Shown: positions 46,268 to 54,626 of the stretch, one piece after another | How positions within the stretch are numbered: position 1 is the stretch's first letter | How the letters are laid out: each line of letters starts with the position of its first letter | Origin: Bifidobacterium platyrrhinorum | GTDB taxonomy: Bacteria; Actinomycetota; Actinomycetes; Actinomycetales; Bifidobacteriaceae | Direction: 5' to 3' | Assembly (NCBI RefSeq): GCF_010667645.1 | Contig: NZ_WHZV01000002.1 | Coordinates: 19,913-83,912, forward strand | Length of the DNA: 64,000 nucleotides | Made by a program: the position numbers and the translations under genes | The notes under the pieces: generated by a model | Databases searched by the model: none | What the model was told of the DNA's origin: nothing | The model's input: the letters and a program-made list of their open reading frames with translations, nothing else

Positions 46268-46669
46268 CATGATCCTTTCGTTCCGCGTCGTCCGCGCCGA
46301 TCCGTGCGTTGGTATGTCGTTGTCTGTCGTCGTTGCCGCCGATGCACCCGGCGTGCGCGATTGACTGTGCAACCGGGTGTGGTATCGATTCTACGACATG
46401 GTGGTGTTGTGGTGGGTGATGGTGTGTCACCGGTGATGTGAAGCTGATATTTTTATGCGATGTTTGAGCGAAACTCGTTGCAAATATTGGGATTTGATGC
46501 ACATGGCATATGTGTCGCCGAGGATTGGCGGGGTGATGCCGTGGGTTGCGGTATGGTGTCCGGTGCGGTGGTACCGATTCCATATATTGCGTCGGAGGGG
46601 GTGATGGCGAACGGCGGGGGCGATGGGGTGGAATGGAGTGTCGTGGGTGTGGCCGAGGTCTCTTCCGGG
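46268..46669. other. Intergenic region upstream of alpha-galactosidase
   Basis: About 400 bases without a supported gene. It carries the promoter of the minus-strand GH36 gene and lies downstream of ApbE. A 10-bp perfect palindrome TCACCGGTGA is at 46427-46436 within GTGTCACCGGTGATGTG, and GGTG/TGGTG simple sequence occupies 46400-46426. Confidence 0.5.
46427..46436. promoter_or_regulatory. Palindromic operator candidate for alpha-galactosidase
   Basis: The perfect palindrome TCACCGGTGA lies 160 bases upstream of the GH36 start, flanked by an additional GTG/ATG. It could be bound by a LacI-type regulator, but no such gene is adjacent. Confidence 0.35.
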
Positions 46670-47899
46670 TCAGTCCGTGAGGAACGTTCCGGGGAACCCC
46701 GGGCTGACGGCGGCGGTGCGGTCGGCCTTGAGCAGGGCGCACTCGAACGGCAGATGTTCGCGCAGACGCGTGGCGGACGTGGTGAACAGTGCCGTCGCCA
46801 CGCCGTCGGCCAGCATCGCGGAGTGATGGCTGGGGGAGAAGATGCGGGGGCCGTTGCCGTCATTGGTATCGGTGCGCGAATCGGCCGCGTGCGGGGCGAT
46901 GATCGTGTTGGTGTTGGTGTTGGTGTTGGTGTTGGTGTTGGTGTTGGTGTTGGTGTTGGTGTTGGTGTTGGTGTTGGTGTTGGAGGCCGTGCCGGACGCT
47001 TGCATGGTCCCCGGCTCCTCCGCATACACCCATGTGGCGGCCATGTCGTCGACCGGCAGTCCGTCGATCGCGTTGAGCAGGTGGTGGACGGTCGCGGCGG
47101 CTGCCTCGATATCGCCGGCGGTCGCTTCGTCGCCGGCGGTTGCCGCGTCGGGGCCGAAGCGCTTCGGCCAGCGTCGGCGGCTGGGCGCGCTCGCGCAGAA
47201 CGCTCCGTGCGCGACCTGCGCCGTACCGACCGCAAGGCTCGGATCGGCGGGGTCCTCGAGGGCGATGGTGATCGGGGCGACGGGGGAATCGACGAACAGG
47301 TCGCCGCCCGCATCGATGACGAAACCGCCGGACTCCGGCCGTGGCGATGCGCTTGCCTGGCCGCTGCCGGAAGCCGCCCTACCGTCCCCGCGCAGCATGG
47401 CGGCGACGAGATCGACCAGATAACCCTTGCCGCACGCGCCGAAATCGAGGCCGACCGGGCGGCGTGTGACCAGCGTGGTGCCATGGCGTTCCACATCGCC
47501 GCGCCAGGTCGGGCGCCCGTGGGCCGCGCCGAGACGGCCGGCCGCACCCGGTTCCATCGTGAACGAGTACCGGGCGTCATAGCCCAGCCGGATGAGGTCC
47601 TCGCCCACGCACGGGTCCACCGCGCCGTCCGTCGCCTCGGCCAGCGCATCGTACAGGTCGAACAGCGGGGCCGCCCAATCCGGGAAATCGAACGATCCGC
47701 CGTGCGGTGCGCGATGCATCGCCGCGACCGTGGAATCGTCGCGGAAACGCGACAACACGGACTCGTATTCACCGATGAACGTCGCGATCGCGGCGTGCGC
47801 AGCATCGCCGAACGCCTCCGCCGACTGGACGATCATTCCGGTCCCCAGCGCGTGCGGGAAGGCCATCGTGTGCGGCATGCGTTCGGCAAGTGAGGTCAT
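46670..47899 (-). CDS. apbE: FAD:protein FMN transferase (ApbE-like)
   Basis: A 409-residue enzyme that attaches FMN to a threonine of extracellular proteins. Family motifs are MAFPHALGTGMIVQ, TDGAVDPCVGEDLIRLGYD, LDFGACGKGYLVDLV and FVIDAGGDLFV, and near the end MLADGVATALFTTS. It lacks a clear signal peptide. A low-complexity NT dipeptide run (13 copies) from a DNA microsatellite is inserted about residue 310, making it longer than the usual ~340. A plausible target is the FMN-binding lipoprotein at 58267-58830. AAAGG lies close to the ATG. Confidence 0.85.
   Translation of the reverse strand: MTSLAERMPHTMAFPHALGTGMIVQSAEAFGDAAHAAIATFIGEYESVLSRFRDDSTVAAMHRAPHGGSFDFPDWAAPLFDLYDALAEATDGAVDPCVGEDLIRLGYDARYSFTMEPGAAGRLGAAHGRPTWRGDVERHGTTLVTRRPVGLDFGACGKGYLVDLVAAMLRGDGRAASGSGQASASPRPESGGFVIDAGGDLFVDSPVAPITIALEDPADPSLAVGTAQVAHGAFCASAPSRRRWPKRFGPDAATAGDEATAGDIEAAAATVHHLLNAIDGLPVDDMAATWVYAEEPGTMQASGTASNTNTNTNTNTNTNTNTNTNTNTNTNTIIAPHAADSRTDTNDGNGPRIFSPSHHSAMLADGVATALFTTSATRLREHLPFECALLKADRTAAVSPGFPGTFLTD
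46905..46982. repeat. Hexanucleotide microsatellite in apbE, 13 copies
   Basis: GTGTTG is repeated 13 times without interruption (78 bp), encoding alternating Asn-Thr on the minus strand. Units of six keep the frame, so copy-number change alters only the length of the loop. Confidence 0.9.
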
Positions 47900-47920
47900 A
47901 CCTTTAATCGTAGGGAGCTT

Positions 47921-48244
47921 TCAGCAGAAGGTGCGTATCGCGTCGAGAATCGGTTGCATCGCCGTATCCGGTAGATGCTCGATGAGTTGGCTTTCCCGTG
48001 CTTCCACGTCTTTGGCGCTCACTTGCTCCATGATGACCCAGCCTTGTGTCCTGCAATATTCGGGGAGTCTTTCATGAAGGAAGAAGCCGTTGTCCGTGCT
48101 GGTGATCGGGCAGACCAGGGTCATACTGGTCGCTTTGTTGAAACTGCTTTTGCTGACCACCAACGCCGGCCGTGTCTTCTTCGGCTCGTGCCCACGGGAG
48201 GGGTTGAAGTCAAGCAGAATGATGTCGCCCTGCTCGTATCTCAT
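47921..48244 (-). CDS. mazF: MazF-type endoribonuclease toxin
   Basis: A 107-residue PemK/MazF protein: YEQGDIILLDFNPSRGHEPK, KTRPALVVSKSSFNKATSMT, VCPITST and VIMEQVSAKDVEARE are the family's beta-strand motifs, with the conserved Arg and Thr of the active site. It cuts RNA at short sequences. Its ATG overlaps the end of the antitoxin gene (ATGA), so they are co-translated. Confidence 0.88.
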   Translation of the reverse strand: MRYEQGDIILLDFNPSRGHEPKKTRPALVVSKSSFNKATSMTLVCPITSTDNGFFLHERLPEYCRTQGWVIMEQVSAKDVEARESQLIEHLPDTAMQPILDAIRTFC

Positions 48245-48507
48245 TGGTCTTCCTCCTCCCACCATCGTTCCTTGCCGACATCCGGTCCCCAATCGATGCG
48301 CGGAGACTGGTGTCGGGTGCCGTCCCAGTCGTGTGCGAGCCGTCCCTCGAGGGTCCATCGTCCTGGTGCCGGCTCGACGGTGATGCGGTCGCCGTCGAGT
48401 TCGATGGAGACCTCGTCGCCGATGGCGATGCCGAGCTGGTCGCAGAAATCCTTCGGCAGGCGTATGCCGGCCGCATTGCCCCATTTGGTCACTTTCGCCT
48501 TGACCAT
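48241..48507 (-). CDS. mazE: MazE-type antitoxin (AbrB/SpoVT fold)
   Basis: An 88-residue antitoxin: MVKAKVTKWGNAAGIRLPKD is the swapped-hairpin AbrB motif, followed by VSIELDGDRITVEP and an acidic Trp-rich tail (WWEEED) that should block MazF. A near-perfect ribosome site (AAGGAGGCG) precedes the ATG at 48507. The overlap with mazF couples the two. Confidence 0.88.
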   Translation of the reverse strand: MVKAKVTKWGNAAGIRLPKDFCDQLGIAIGDEVSIELDGDRITVEPAPGRWTLEGRLAHDWDGTRHQSPRIDWGPDVGKERWWEEEDQ

Positions 48508-48523
48508 GTCGCCTCCTTGGTTG

Positions 48524-48540
48524 GATATACAAAGTATATC
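48524..48540. promoter_or_regulatory. MazEF operator palindrome
   Basis: GATATAC AAA GTATATC is a perfect 7-bp-arm palindrome 16 bases upstream of mazE. MazE/MazF complexes are known to bind such palindromes in their own promoters. Confidence 0.6.
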
Positions 48541-48909
48541 TTTTACTGGATGGCGGGCGTATGCGGGAATGTTGCGCGCTCTTGCGCGTGTGTTTGCCGT
48601 GGGTGGCGCGTTCGTATGCCCCATGAGTGCTCCTTTGCCTCGGGTTTCGCCAGGATGCGGCGAACCGTTGCGTCAAGGATGGCGGGCGGGGATTGCCGTG
48701 CACAAGTCGTGCGGACCATGTGTACAGAGCTTGAGGAAATCTTCACAATCGTTGTTCTTTGCCCTTTGGGGTAATGGACAAAAAATGGGTGATGGGTCCA
48801 TGCGGTGGCGGTCGGTGCGGCGGCCGCGCCGCGGGGTGATGCGGCGGTGTGCGTGGGGCGGGGTGTTAGGATTGACAGGGTGTCAATGACGTCACGGAGG
48901 TGGTTGAGG
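48541..48909. other. Divergent region between MazEF and the sugar transporter
   Basis: The ~370 bases hold no supported gene. Near 48871-48887 is a palindrome ATTGAC-AGGGT-GTCAAT before the transporter. GC-rich low-complexity sequence fills 48790-48860. Confidence 0.5.
48871..48887. promoter_or_regulatory. Palindrome before the GPH transporter
   Basis: ATTGAC and GTCAAT form a 6-bp-arm inverted repeat with a five-base centre, 22 bases before the start. It overlaps the expected promoter or operator position. Confidence 0.4.
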
Positions 48910-50397
48910 ATGGATGGCGCGATGACGGGCGGACAAGTTGCGGGCACGGGCACAGGCACAGACGCGGGCGCAGGCGCGGGTACAGGCGCGGGCGCGGATG
49001 CGACCGCGGACATGGGCGTTGCCGCGCCTGCGGCGAAGGTGAGGGACCTGCCGCAATCGAAGATCATGGCGTTCGCGGTCGGCCAGTTCGGCTGGGCGCT
49101 GCTGAGCGGCATCATCTCCAACTGGCTCGTCTACTTCTACCAGCCGGACAACGAGACCATCTCCCAGGGCCAGACCGTATTCGTGCCGCAGGGGCTCGCC
49201 GTGCTCGGCATCGTCACCGTGGTCGGAGGCATCACCGCGTTCGCGCGCTTCTTCGACGCGTTCGTCGACCCCGCCGTCGCATCCCTGTCCGACCGGTGCG
49301 GCGCGAAATCCGGCCGCCGCATGCCGTTCCTCAAGTTCGCCGCTGCCCCGCTTGCGATCGTCACCGTGCTCGTCTTCTGGAGCCCGGTCTCCTCCACCAG
49401 CTGGGCGAACGCCGCGTTCCTGTTCGTCACCGTGATCGGCTACTACATCGCGCTCACGTTCTACTGCACGCCGTACAACGCGCTCATCGCCGAACTCGGC
49501 CACGACTCCAGACAGCAGCTCGCCATCTCCACCGCCATCTCGTTCACCTGGGTGTTCGGCACCGCCGTCGCCTACGTGGCGCCCGTCGTCTGGGGCGGTT
49601 TCGTGCCGATGCTCGGTCGCGTGAACGCGATCCGCCTCACCTTCACGATCATGGCGGCCGTCGCGTTCGTATGCATGCTCGTGCCGCCGCTCGCCATCCG
49701 CGAACGCGACTACGTCAACTCGCAGCCCACCTCCGAATCCACCGTCGAATCATTGAAACAGACGTTCGGCGACGGCGAATTCCGCAAATTCGTCTGCTCC
49801 GACGTCGTCTACTGGGTGGCGATCACCACGTTCCAGACCGGACTGCCGTTCTTCGTGACCTCGCTGCTCAAGCTCCCCGAGACCACGACCACCATCTACT
49901 TCGTGCTCATGACCGGCGTCTCCGTGCTGTTCTACCTGCCCGTCAACCTGCTCGCCAACCGTGTGGGCAAGAAACGCCTGCTGCTCGTCGCGTTCGTGAT
50001 CTTCACCTGCGCGTTCGCGTTCGCCGGCGCGCTCGGCTCCGGCGCGGTCGCGTTCCTGCCGCCGATGGCGCAGGGCGTGGCGCTGTCGGTCGTGGGCGCG
50101 ATCCCGATGGCCGCGTTCGGCATCCTGCCGCAGGCCATCGTCGCCAACATCGCCGACGCCAGCTCGAAGACCACCGGCCAGGACCGCCAGGGCATGTTCT
50201 ACGCGGCCCGCACGTTCGCGATGAAGATGGGGCAGTCCGTCGCGATGCTGCTGTTCACCGGCGTCTCCACGATCGGCATGGCCTCCGGCGCGGGCTACCG
50301 CATCGCCGCCGTGAGCGCCGCCGTGCTGTGCGGCATCGGCGGCGTGGTCTTCGCCTTCTACGACGAACGCAAGGTGCTCGCCGCTTTGGCGCGGTGA
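48910..50397 (+). CDS. MFS/GPH-family sugar transporter
   Basis: A ~495-residue transporter with twelve membrane segments. The N-terminus is a ~30-residue Thr/Gly/Ala low-complexity tail made from short GGGCAC-like repeats, followed by LPQSKIMAFAVGQFGWALLS. DAFVDPAVASLSDRCGAKSGRRMPF between helices 2 and 3 is the GPH/MFS signature; LTFYCTPYNALIAELGH and the six-helix repeat follow. It likely takes up a sugar by proton or sodium symport. I chose the ATG at 48910 because GGAGG lies ten bases upstream; 48886 and 48922 are alternatives. Confidence 0.8.
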   Translation: MDGAMTGGQVAGTGTGTDAGAGAGTGAGADATADMGVAAPAAKVRDLPQSKIMAFAVGQFGWALLSGIISNWLVYFYQPDNETISQGQTVFVPQGLAVLGIVTVVGGITAFARFFDAFVDPAVASLSDRCGAKSGRRMPFLKFAAAPLAIVTVLVFWSPVSSTSWANAAFLFVTVIGYYIALTFYCTPYNALIAELGHDSRQQLAISTAISFTWVFGTAVAYVAPVVWGGFVPMLGRVNAIRLTFTIMAAVAFVCMLVPPLAIRERDYVNSQPTSESTVESLKQTFGDGEFRKFVCSDVVYWVAITTFQTGLPFFVTSLLKLPETTTTIYFVLMTGVSVLFYLPVNLLANRVGKKRLLLVAFVIFTCAFAFAGALGSGAVAFLPPMAQGVALSVVGAIPMAAFGILPQAIVANIADASSKTTGQDRQGMFYAARTFAMKMGQSVAMLLFTGVSTIGMASGAGYRIAAVSAAVLCGIGGVVFAFYDERKVLAALAR

Positions 50398-50615
50398 CGA
50401 TCGCGCCGAACGACGGGGAAGCGGCGGCGTGCGGCGTTCCGCGATGCGGACGCGGCGTGGGAGAGTAGGCGTCGCGTTCGCGATGTGAGACGCGCCGGGT
50501 GGGGCGTCCTGACGTGAAAACGTGATGAATCCGCGAAAACTTCCGTTGCTAAATCGTTGCACACGCCCACTACCTCGACAACCGCGAAAAATCAAGACTG
50601 TTGTTCCGAGATTTT

Positions 50616-50655
50616 TTTCTCTATCGTTCACATGGACTGTGAAATAGAGAGGAAA
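50616..50655 (+). promoter_or_regulatory. Inverted repeat overlapping the iron-permease ribosome site
   Basis: TTTCTCTATCGTTCAC (50616-50631) pairs imperfectly with GTGAAATAGAGAGGAAA (50639-50655), with a seven-base loop. The right arm contains the likely ribosome site (GAGAGGAAA) of the FTR1 gene, so folding would hide it. It may sense iron or act as an operator for an iron regulator. Confidence 0.45.
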
Positions 50656-50662
50656 TTTCAGG

Positions 50663-52465
50663 ATGCCCGCGTTTGCGTTGCTCAAACGCGCCTCGGCGAA
50701 GACCATCGCACTCGCCGGCGCGCTGCTGATGATCGTGGCGATGGCCGTCGTGCCGATCGCCGCCCCGCGGACCGCGTTCGCGGCCGGCTCCTCGTCCGGC
50801 CTGTCCTCCGCCACCAGCGACGCCACGAACTACAAGACGTGGGGCGCGGTCGCCGAAGCGATGGCCGAGGAGCTGCAGAACGGCCAGAAGGAATACGAGG
50901 ACGGCAACACGTCCGGCGCGACCTCCGACTTCATGTCCGCGTACAACTCGATCTACGTCGCCTCCAACTTCACCGCCGTGGTGAACTCCACGGTCGGCGC
51001 CGACAAGCAGACCTCCCAGCAGCAGGCGTTCCAGGACATCCAGAACCTCTCCTACACGCCCGGCAACAACGACGAACTCGATCAGAAGATCACCGCGCTC
51101 GTCGCCGATCTCGACGCCACCGCGCAGCAGCTCGACGCGAACACGCAGCTCGCCAAGCCGAAGGAGTACGCGAAGGCCCTGCAGGCCGAGCTCGACAAGG
51201 AACGCAAGGAGCTCGACGCCAAAAAGAAGAAGAACCCGGGCAAGGGCAACCGCTCCTGGACCGACGTGGCCAACGAGATGACCCCGATCCTCGACAACGC
51301 GTACAAGGCGTACGAGAAGGGCGACGGCGCCAAGGGCGCCACGCTCGTCAACAACGCGTACTACCAGTACTACGAGAAGCTCGGCTTCGAGAAGAACGTG
51401 ATGAACGCGATCAGCGGCAACCGCGTCTCGCAGGTCGAATACCAGTTCAAGATGACCCGTTCCGCGATGAACAAGGGTCAGGACCTCAAGTCCACCAAGA
51501 AGCTCGTCGACGACCTCAAGGCCATGCTCGTCAAGGACGCCGGCATCCTCGACGGCGGCGCCGCCGACAAGGAGGGCGGCTTCACCAAGTTCATCACCAG
51601 CGCCGTCGGCCAGGCGTTCCTCATCCTCATCCGCGAGGGTCTTGAGGCGCTGCTCGTCGTCGCCGCCGTGATCGCCTATCTCGTCAAGTCCGGCAACAGG
51701 CGCTTCACCAAGTGGATCTACCTGGGCGTCGTCGCCGGCCTCGCCGGCTCCGGCATCATCGCCGTGATCTTCACGCTCCTGTTCGGCGGCTCCGGCCCGC
51801 AGCAGGAGATTATGGAGGGCGTGTGCGCCCTGATCGCCATGGGCATGCTCCTGTGGACCAGCAACTGGATGCTCAACAAGTCGAGCGTCGAAGCGTGGAA
51901 CCGCTACATCCGCACCAAGACCGAGGCAGCGGTCAAGTCCGTCTCCGAACAGGTCGAGGCCGGCGAGAAGGTGGCGTTCGGCACGATCGTCTCGCTCGCC
52001 ATGCTGAGCTTCCTCGCCGTGTTCCGCGAGGGCGCCGAGACCGTGATCTTCTACCAGTCCATCTACTCGATGAGCCAGGACTCGAAGGGCATGTGGACGG
52101 GCGGCATCGCCGCGGCCGTCGTGCTGGTGATCATCTTCCTGATCATCCGCTTCACCTCCGTGAAGATCCCGATCGGCCCGTTCTTCCTCGTCACGTCGAT
52201 CCTGATGTCCGTGCTGGTCGTCGTCTTCGCCGGCGGCGGCGTGCACGCGCTCATCGAGGGCGACCTGCTGCCCGCCATCTACCTGGACGGCGTGCCGACG
52301 AACGATTGGCTCGGCTTCTACCCGTACGTCGAGTGCATCGTCGCGCAGGTGCTCGCGGCCATCGCCGTGATCGCGCTGTTCGTGGTCGGTTTCGCCAAGC
52401 AGCGCAAGCTCAAGGCGTCCGCCGCGTCCGGAGCGTCCGTCACTAAGGACGATTCCACCAAGTAA
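50663..52465 (+). CDS. FTR1-family iron permease (Cj1658/EfeU-like)
   Basis: A 600-residue iron permease. The N-terminus has a signal or membrane helix and a ~260-residue Lys/Asp-rich outer domain. Membrane helices begin near residue 310 with the first iron motif IREGLEALLVVAAV, and a second, FREGAETVIFYQSIY, follows near 455, matching the two REGLE-type signatures of FTR1 permeases. It takes iron across the membrane together with the P19 lipoprotein downstream. It begins an operon whose gene order equals the Campylobacter jejuni P19 locus (Cj1658-Cj1663). Name uncertain, so no symbol is given. Confidence 0.88.
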   Translation: MPAFALLKRASAKTIALAGALLMIVAMAVVPIAAPRTAFAAGSSSGLSSATSDATNYKTWGAVAEAMAEELQNGQKEYEDGNTSGATSDFMSAYNSIYVASNFTAVVNSTVGADKQTSQQQAFQDIQNLSYTPGNNDELDQKITALVADLDATAQQLDANTQLAKPKEYAKALQAELDKERKELDAKKKKNPGKGNRSWTDVANEMTPILDNAYKAYEKGDGAKGATLVNNAYYQYYEKLGFEKNVMNAISGNRVSQVEYQFKMTRSAMNKGQDLKSTKKLVDDLKAMLVKDAGILDGGAADKEGGFTKFITSAVGQAFLILIREGLEALLVVAAVIAYLVKSGNRRFTKWIYLGVVAGLAGSGIIAVIFTLLFGGSGPQQEIMEGVCALIAMGMLLWTSNWMLNKSSVEAWNRYIRTKTEAAVKSVSEQVEAGEKVAFGTIVSLAMLSFLAVFREGAETVIFYQSIYSMSQDSKGMWTGGIAAAVVLVIIFLIIRFTSVKIPIGPFFLVTSILMSVLVVVFAGGGVHALIEGDLLPAIYLDGVPTNDWLGFYPYVECIVAQVLAAIAVIALFVVGFAKQRKLKASAASGASVTKDDSTK

Positions 52466-52568
52466 GCCACCAAGTAAGACTTTCCCGAGTAATCGATAAT
52501 TCAACCAACAATCTGTGAAGTCCCTTTTGTGAGGTCCCCTTCACTCCCACAAGAAAAAGGATAGAGAA

Positions 52569-53255
52569 ATGATGAAGAACAAGAAGATCGCCGCCCTGCT
52601 CGGCGTGCTGCTCGCCGGCTCCATGGCGTTCTCGCTGGCCGCCTGCGGCTCCTCCAACAGCTCCGACAGCTCCGCCAAGTCGGACTCCTCCTCGCAGTCC
52701 TCCGACTCCAGCTCCTCCGACTCCTCCTCCGATGCCGGCACCGGCTTCGAAGAGGTCCCGGTCGGCCCGTCCGGCACCGCCGAGGAGCAGGATCAGGAAG
52801 TCGGCCCGCTGACCGTCGGCGCCGTCTACTTCCAGCCGATCGACATGGAGCCGTCCTCCATGGGCCTCAAGGCCGCGGACGCCTCCTTCCACCTCGAGGC
52901 CGACATCCACGCCAACAAGAAGGGCACCGAGCTCGGCTACGGCAAGGGCGACTTCATCCCTGACCTGACCGTCAACTACACCATCGTCGACAAGTCCACC
53001 GGCAAGGAGGTCGAGGGCGGCACCGCCACCTCCGGCACCTTCATGCAGATGAACGCCTCCGACGGCCCGCACTACGGCGCCAACGTCAAGCTCGACAAGG
53101 CCGGCACCTACCAGCTGAAGCTCTCGATCGAGTCCCCGGCCAAGAAGGGCTGGATGCTCCACGTCGACCCGGAGACCGGCGTCAAGGGCCACTTCTGGAC
53201 CGAGCCGCTCGAGGTCACCTTCGACAACTGGGAGTACACGCCGCGTCAGTGGTAA
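52569..53255 (+). CDS. P19/Tp34-family periplasmic iron-binding lipoprotein
   Basis: A 228-residue lipoprotein: basic start, hydrophobic core and lipobox LAACG near residue 20, then a long Ser/Asp linker. The mature part is the P19 fold: VGAVYFQPIDMEPSSMGL, FHLEADIHANKKG, FMQMNASDGPHYGANVK and MLHVDPETGVKGHFW supply the Met and His ligands for Cu/Fe. It probably binds Fe(II)/Fe(III) outside the membrane and passes it to FTR1. AAGGATAGAG lies before the start. A hairpin at 53265-53293 may lower downstream expression. Confidence 0.9.
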   Translation: MMKNKKIAALLGVLLAGSMAFSLAACGSSNSSDSSAKSDSSSQSSDSSSSDSSSDAGTGFEEVPVGPSGTAEEQDQEVGPLTVGAVYFQPIDMEPSSMGLKAADASFHLEADIHANKKGTELGYGKGDFIPDLTVNYTIVDKSTGKEVEGGTATSGTFMQMNASDGPHYGANVKLDKAGTYQLKLSIESPAKKGWMLHVDPETGVKGHFWTEPLEVTFDNWEYTPRQW

Positions 53256-53264
53256 TGACCCGTT

Positions 53265-53293
53265 GAAAGCCCCCTCCCCGGGAGGGGGCTTTC
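53265..53293 (+). terminator. Hairpin after the P19 gene
   Basis: GAAAGCCCCCTCC (53265-53277) and GGAGGGGGCTTTC (53281-53293) form a 13-bp perfect stem with a three-base loop. There is no long T run, so it may be an attenuator or a transcript stabiliser. Confidence 0.65.
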
Positions 53294-53327
53294 GCCGTTA
53301 GAGCACAACACATCAGAAAGGGCGCGA

Positions 53328-54605
53328 ATGCTGGAACAATTCGTTGCGGTGATGCCGGGGACGCTGGCACCCGCGTTGCTGGTCATGTGCCTGAGCGTGA
53401 CGCTCACGGTCGGCGAAGGCAAGGACAAGCCGCTCAGCGCCCGTTGGCGCCTCTACGGCCTCCTCTTCGGCACGGTCGCGGCCATCGTGTTCGCCGCGTT
53501 GCGCGCCACCGCCGTCATCAACCAGCGCACCTTCGTCAACCAGCCGGTGCTCACCGTGGCCGTCATCGTTGACGTGCTCGCCATCGTGGCCGTCATCGCC
53601 GGGCATTGGATCACCACGGACTGGCGCAACCACGCGCCGCTCATGCACGCGGCCAACGCGGTCGGCGCCCTCGCCATCGCGCTCACCGTCTTCTACGCGC
53701 TGCCCGACGTGATCCTCCAGCTCACGATCTGGGTGGAACCGGGCGAGACCGCGTTCACCTCGGCGATGCTGCTGCGCGCGCTCGGCTTCACGCTCGGCGT
53801 CGTCATGTCGGTCATCGTTGCGGCGATCTTCCGCACGATGCGCAACACCGCCGTGCGGCCCGCGTTCACCGCGGCCGCCGCGCTCATGATGCTCATCCTG
53901 TTCGTCCAGCACGCGACCGGCCTGCTGCAGATCATCCAGGCGCATTCGCTCTTCTTCCCGCACTTCCTGTTCCAGCCGCTCGTCTGGTCCATCAACCACA
54001 ACACGCAGATGATCATCGCGCAAGGCGTCGTGTTCGCCATCCCCGCCGTCGCGTCGATCGTCGCCGGCTTCCGCACGCCCGTGAAGCCGCGCGACGGCGA
54101 GAACGAGGCCGACGTGCGCCGGCACAAGGCGTTCCGCCGTCGTGCCGTCGCCGCGGCCGTGTGGAGCCTCGTCGCCGCGATCGGCGTGACCGTGACGCTC
54201 ACCGCGGGCGTCGCCGCGACCACGCGCACGATCACGCTTTCGCCGCCGGAGGCGTACTCGCTCAAGGACGGCGTGGCGACGATCCCGTTCAGCCAGGTCG
54301 AGGACGGGCACCTGCACCGCTTCGAATACAAGGCGAAGGACGGCACCTCGATGCGGTTCATCATCATCAAGAAGAACGGCGGCGCGTACGGTATCGGCCT
54401 CGACGCGTGCGAGAACTGCGGCGACGCCGGGTACTACGAGAAGGACGGCAAGATCATCTGCAAGAAGTGCGAGGTCGCGATCAACCTGGCGACCATCGGA
54501 TTCAAGGGCGGATGCAACCCGATCCCGTTCCCGTACAAGACCGGCAACGGCAAAATCACGATCCACACCGCCGACCTGGACGCCCTGAGCGCCCACTTCC
54601 AGTGA
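53328..54605 (+). CDS. DUF2318 membrane protein of the iron operon (Cj1660-like)
   Basis: A 425-residue protein with eight to ten membrane segments over residues 1-315 and a soluble end. The end has CENCGDAGYYEKDGKIICKK, then CEVAINLATIGFKGGCNPIP, the DUF2318 cysteine motif that may bind a metal, heme or iron-sulphur centre. In the P19 locus this gene follows P19, and it may pass electrons to reduce iron. Ribosome site AAAGGG lies before the ATG. Confidence 0.84.
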   Translation: MLEQFVAVMPGTLAPALLVMCLSVTLTVGEGKDKPLSARWRLYGLLFGTVAAIVFAALRATAVINQRTFVNQPVLTVAVIVDVLAIVAVIAGHWITTDWRNHAPLMHAANAVGALAIALTVFYALPDVILQLTIWVEPGETAFTSAMLLRALGFTLGVVMSVIVAAIFRTMRNTAVRPAFTAAAALMMLILFVQHATGLLQIIQAHSLFFPHFLFQPLVWSINHNTQMIIAQGVVFAIPAVASIVAGFRTPVKPRDGENEADVRRHKAFRRRAVAAAVWSLVAAIGVTVTLTAGVAATTRTITLSPPEAYSLKDGVATIPFSQVEDGHLHRFEYKAKDGTSMRFIIIKKNGGAYGIGLDACENCGDAGYYEKDGKIICKKCEVAINLATIGFKGGCNPIPFPYKTGNGKITIHTADLDALSAHFQ

Positions 54606-54626
54606 GACAAAGGCAGGAGGCCAATC

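Noticed and set aside
46460-47893. A 477-codon frame on the plus strand with a Val-Gly repeat
   Set aside because: It is the shadow of ApbE on the other strand. The repeat is only the microsatellite read in reverse.
48543-49121. A Pro/Ala-rich frame on the minus strand before the GPH transporter
   Set aside because: Its composition comes from the GGGCAC-type repeats coding for the transporter N-terminus, and it lacks a domain.
50621-52504. A 627-codon frame on the minus strand
   Set aside because: It is Asp/Glu/His-rich antisense of the FTR1 permease, which has both REGLE-type motifs.
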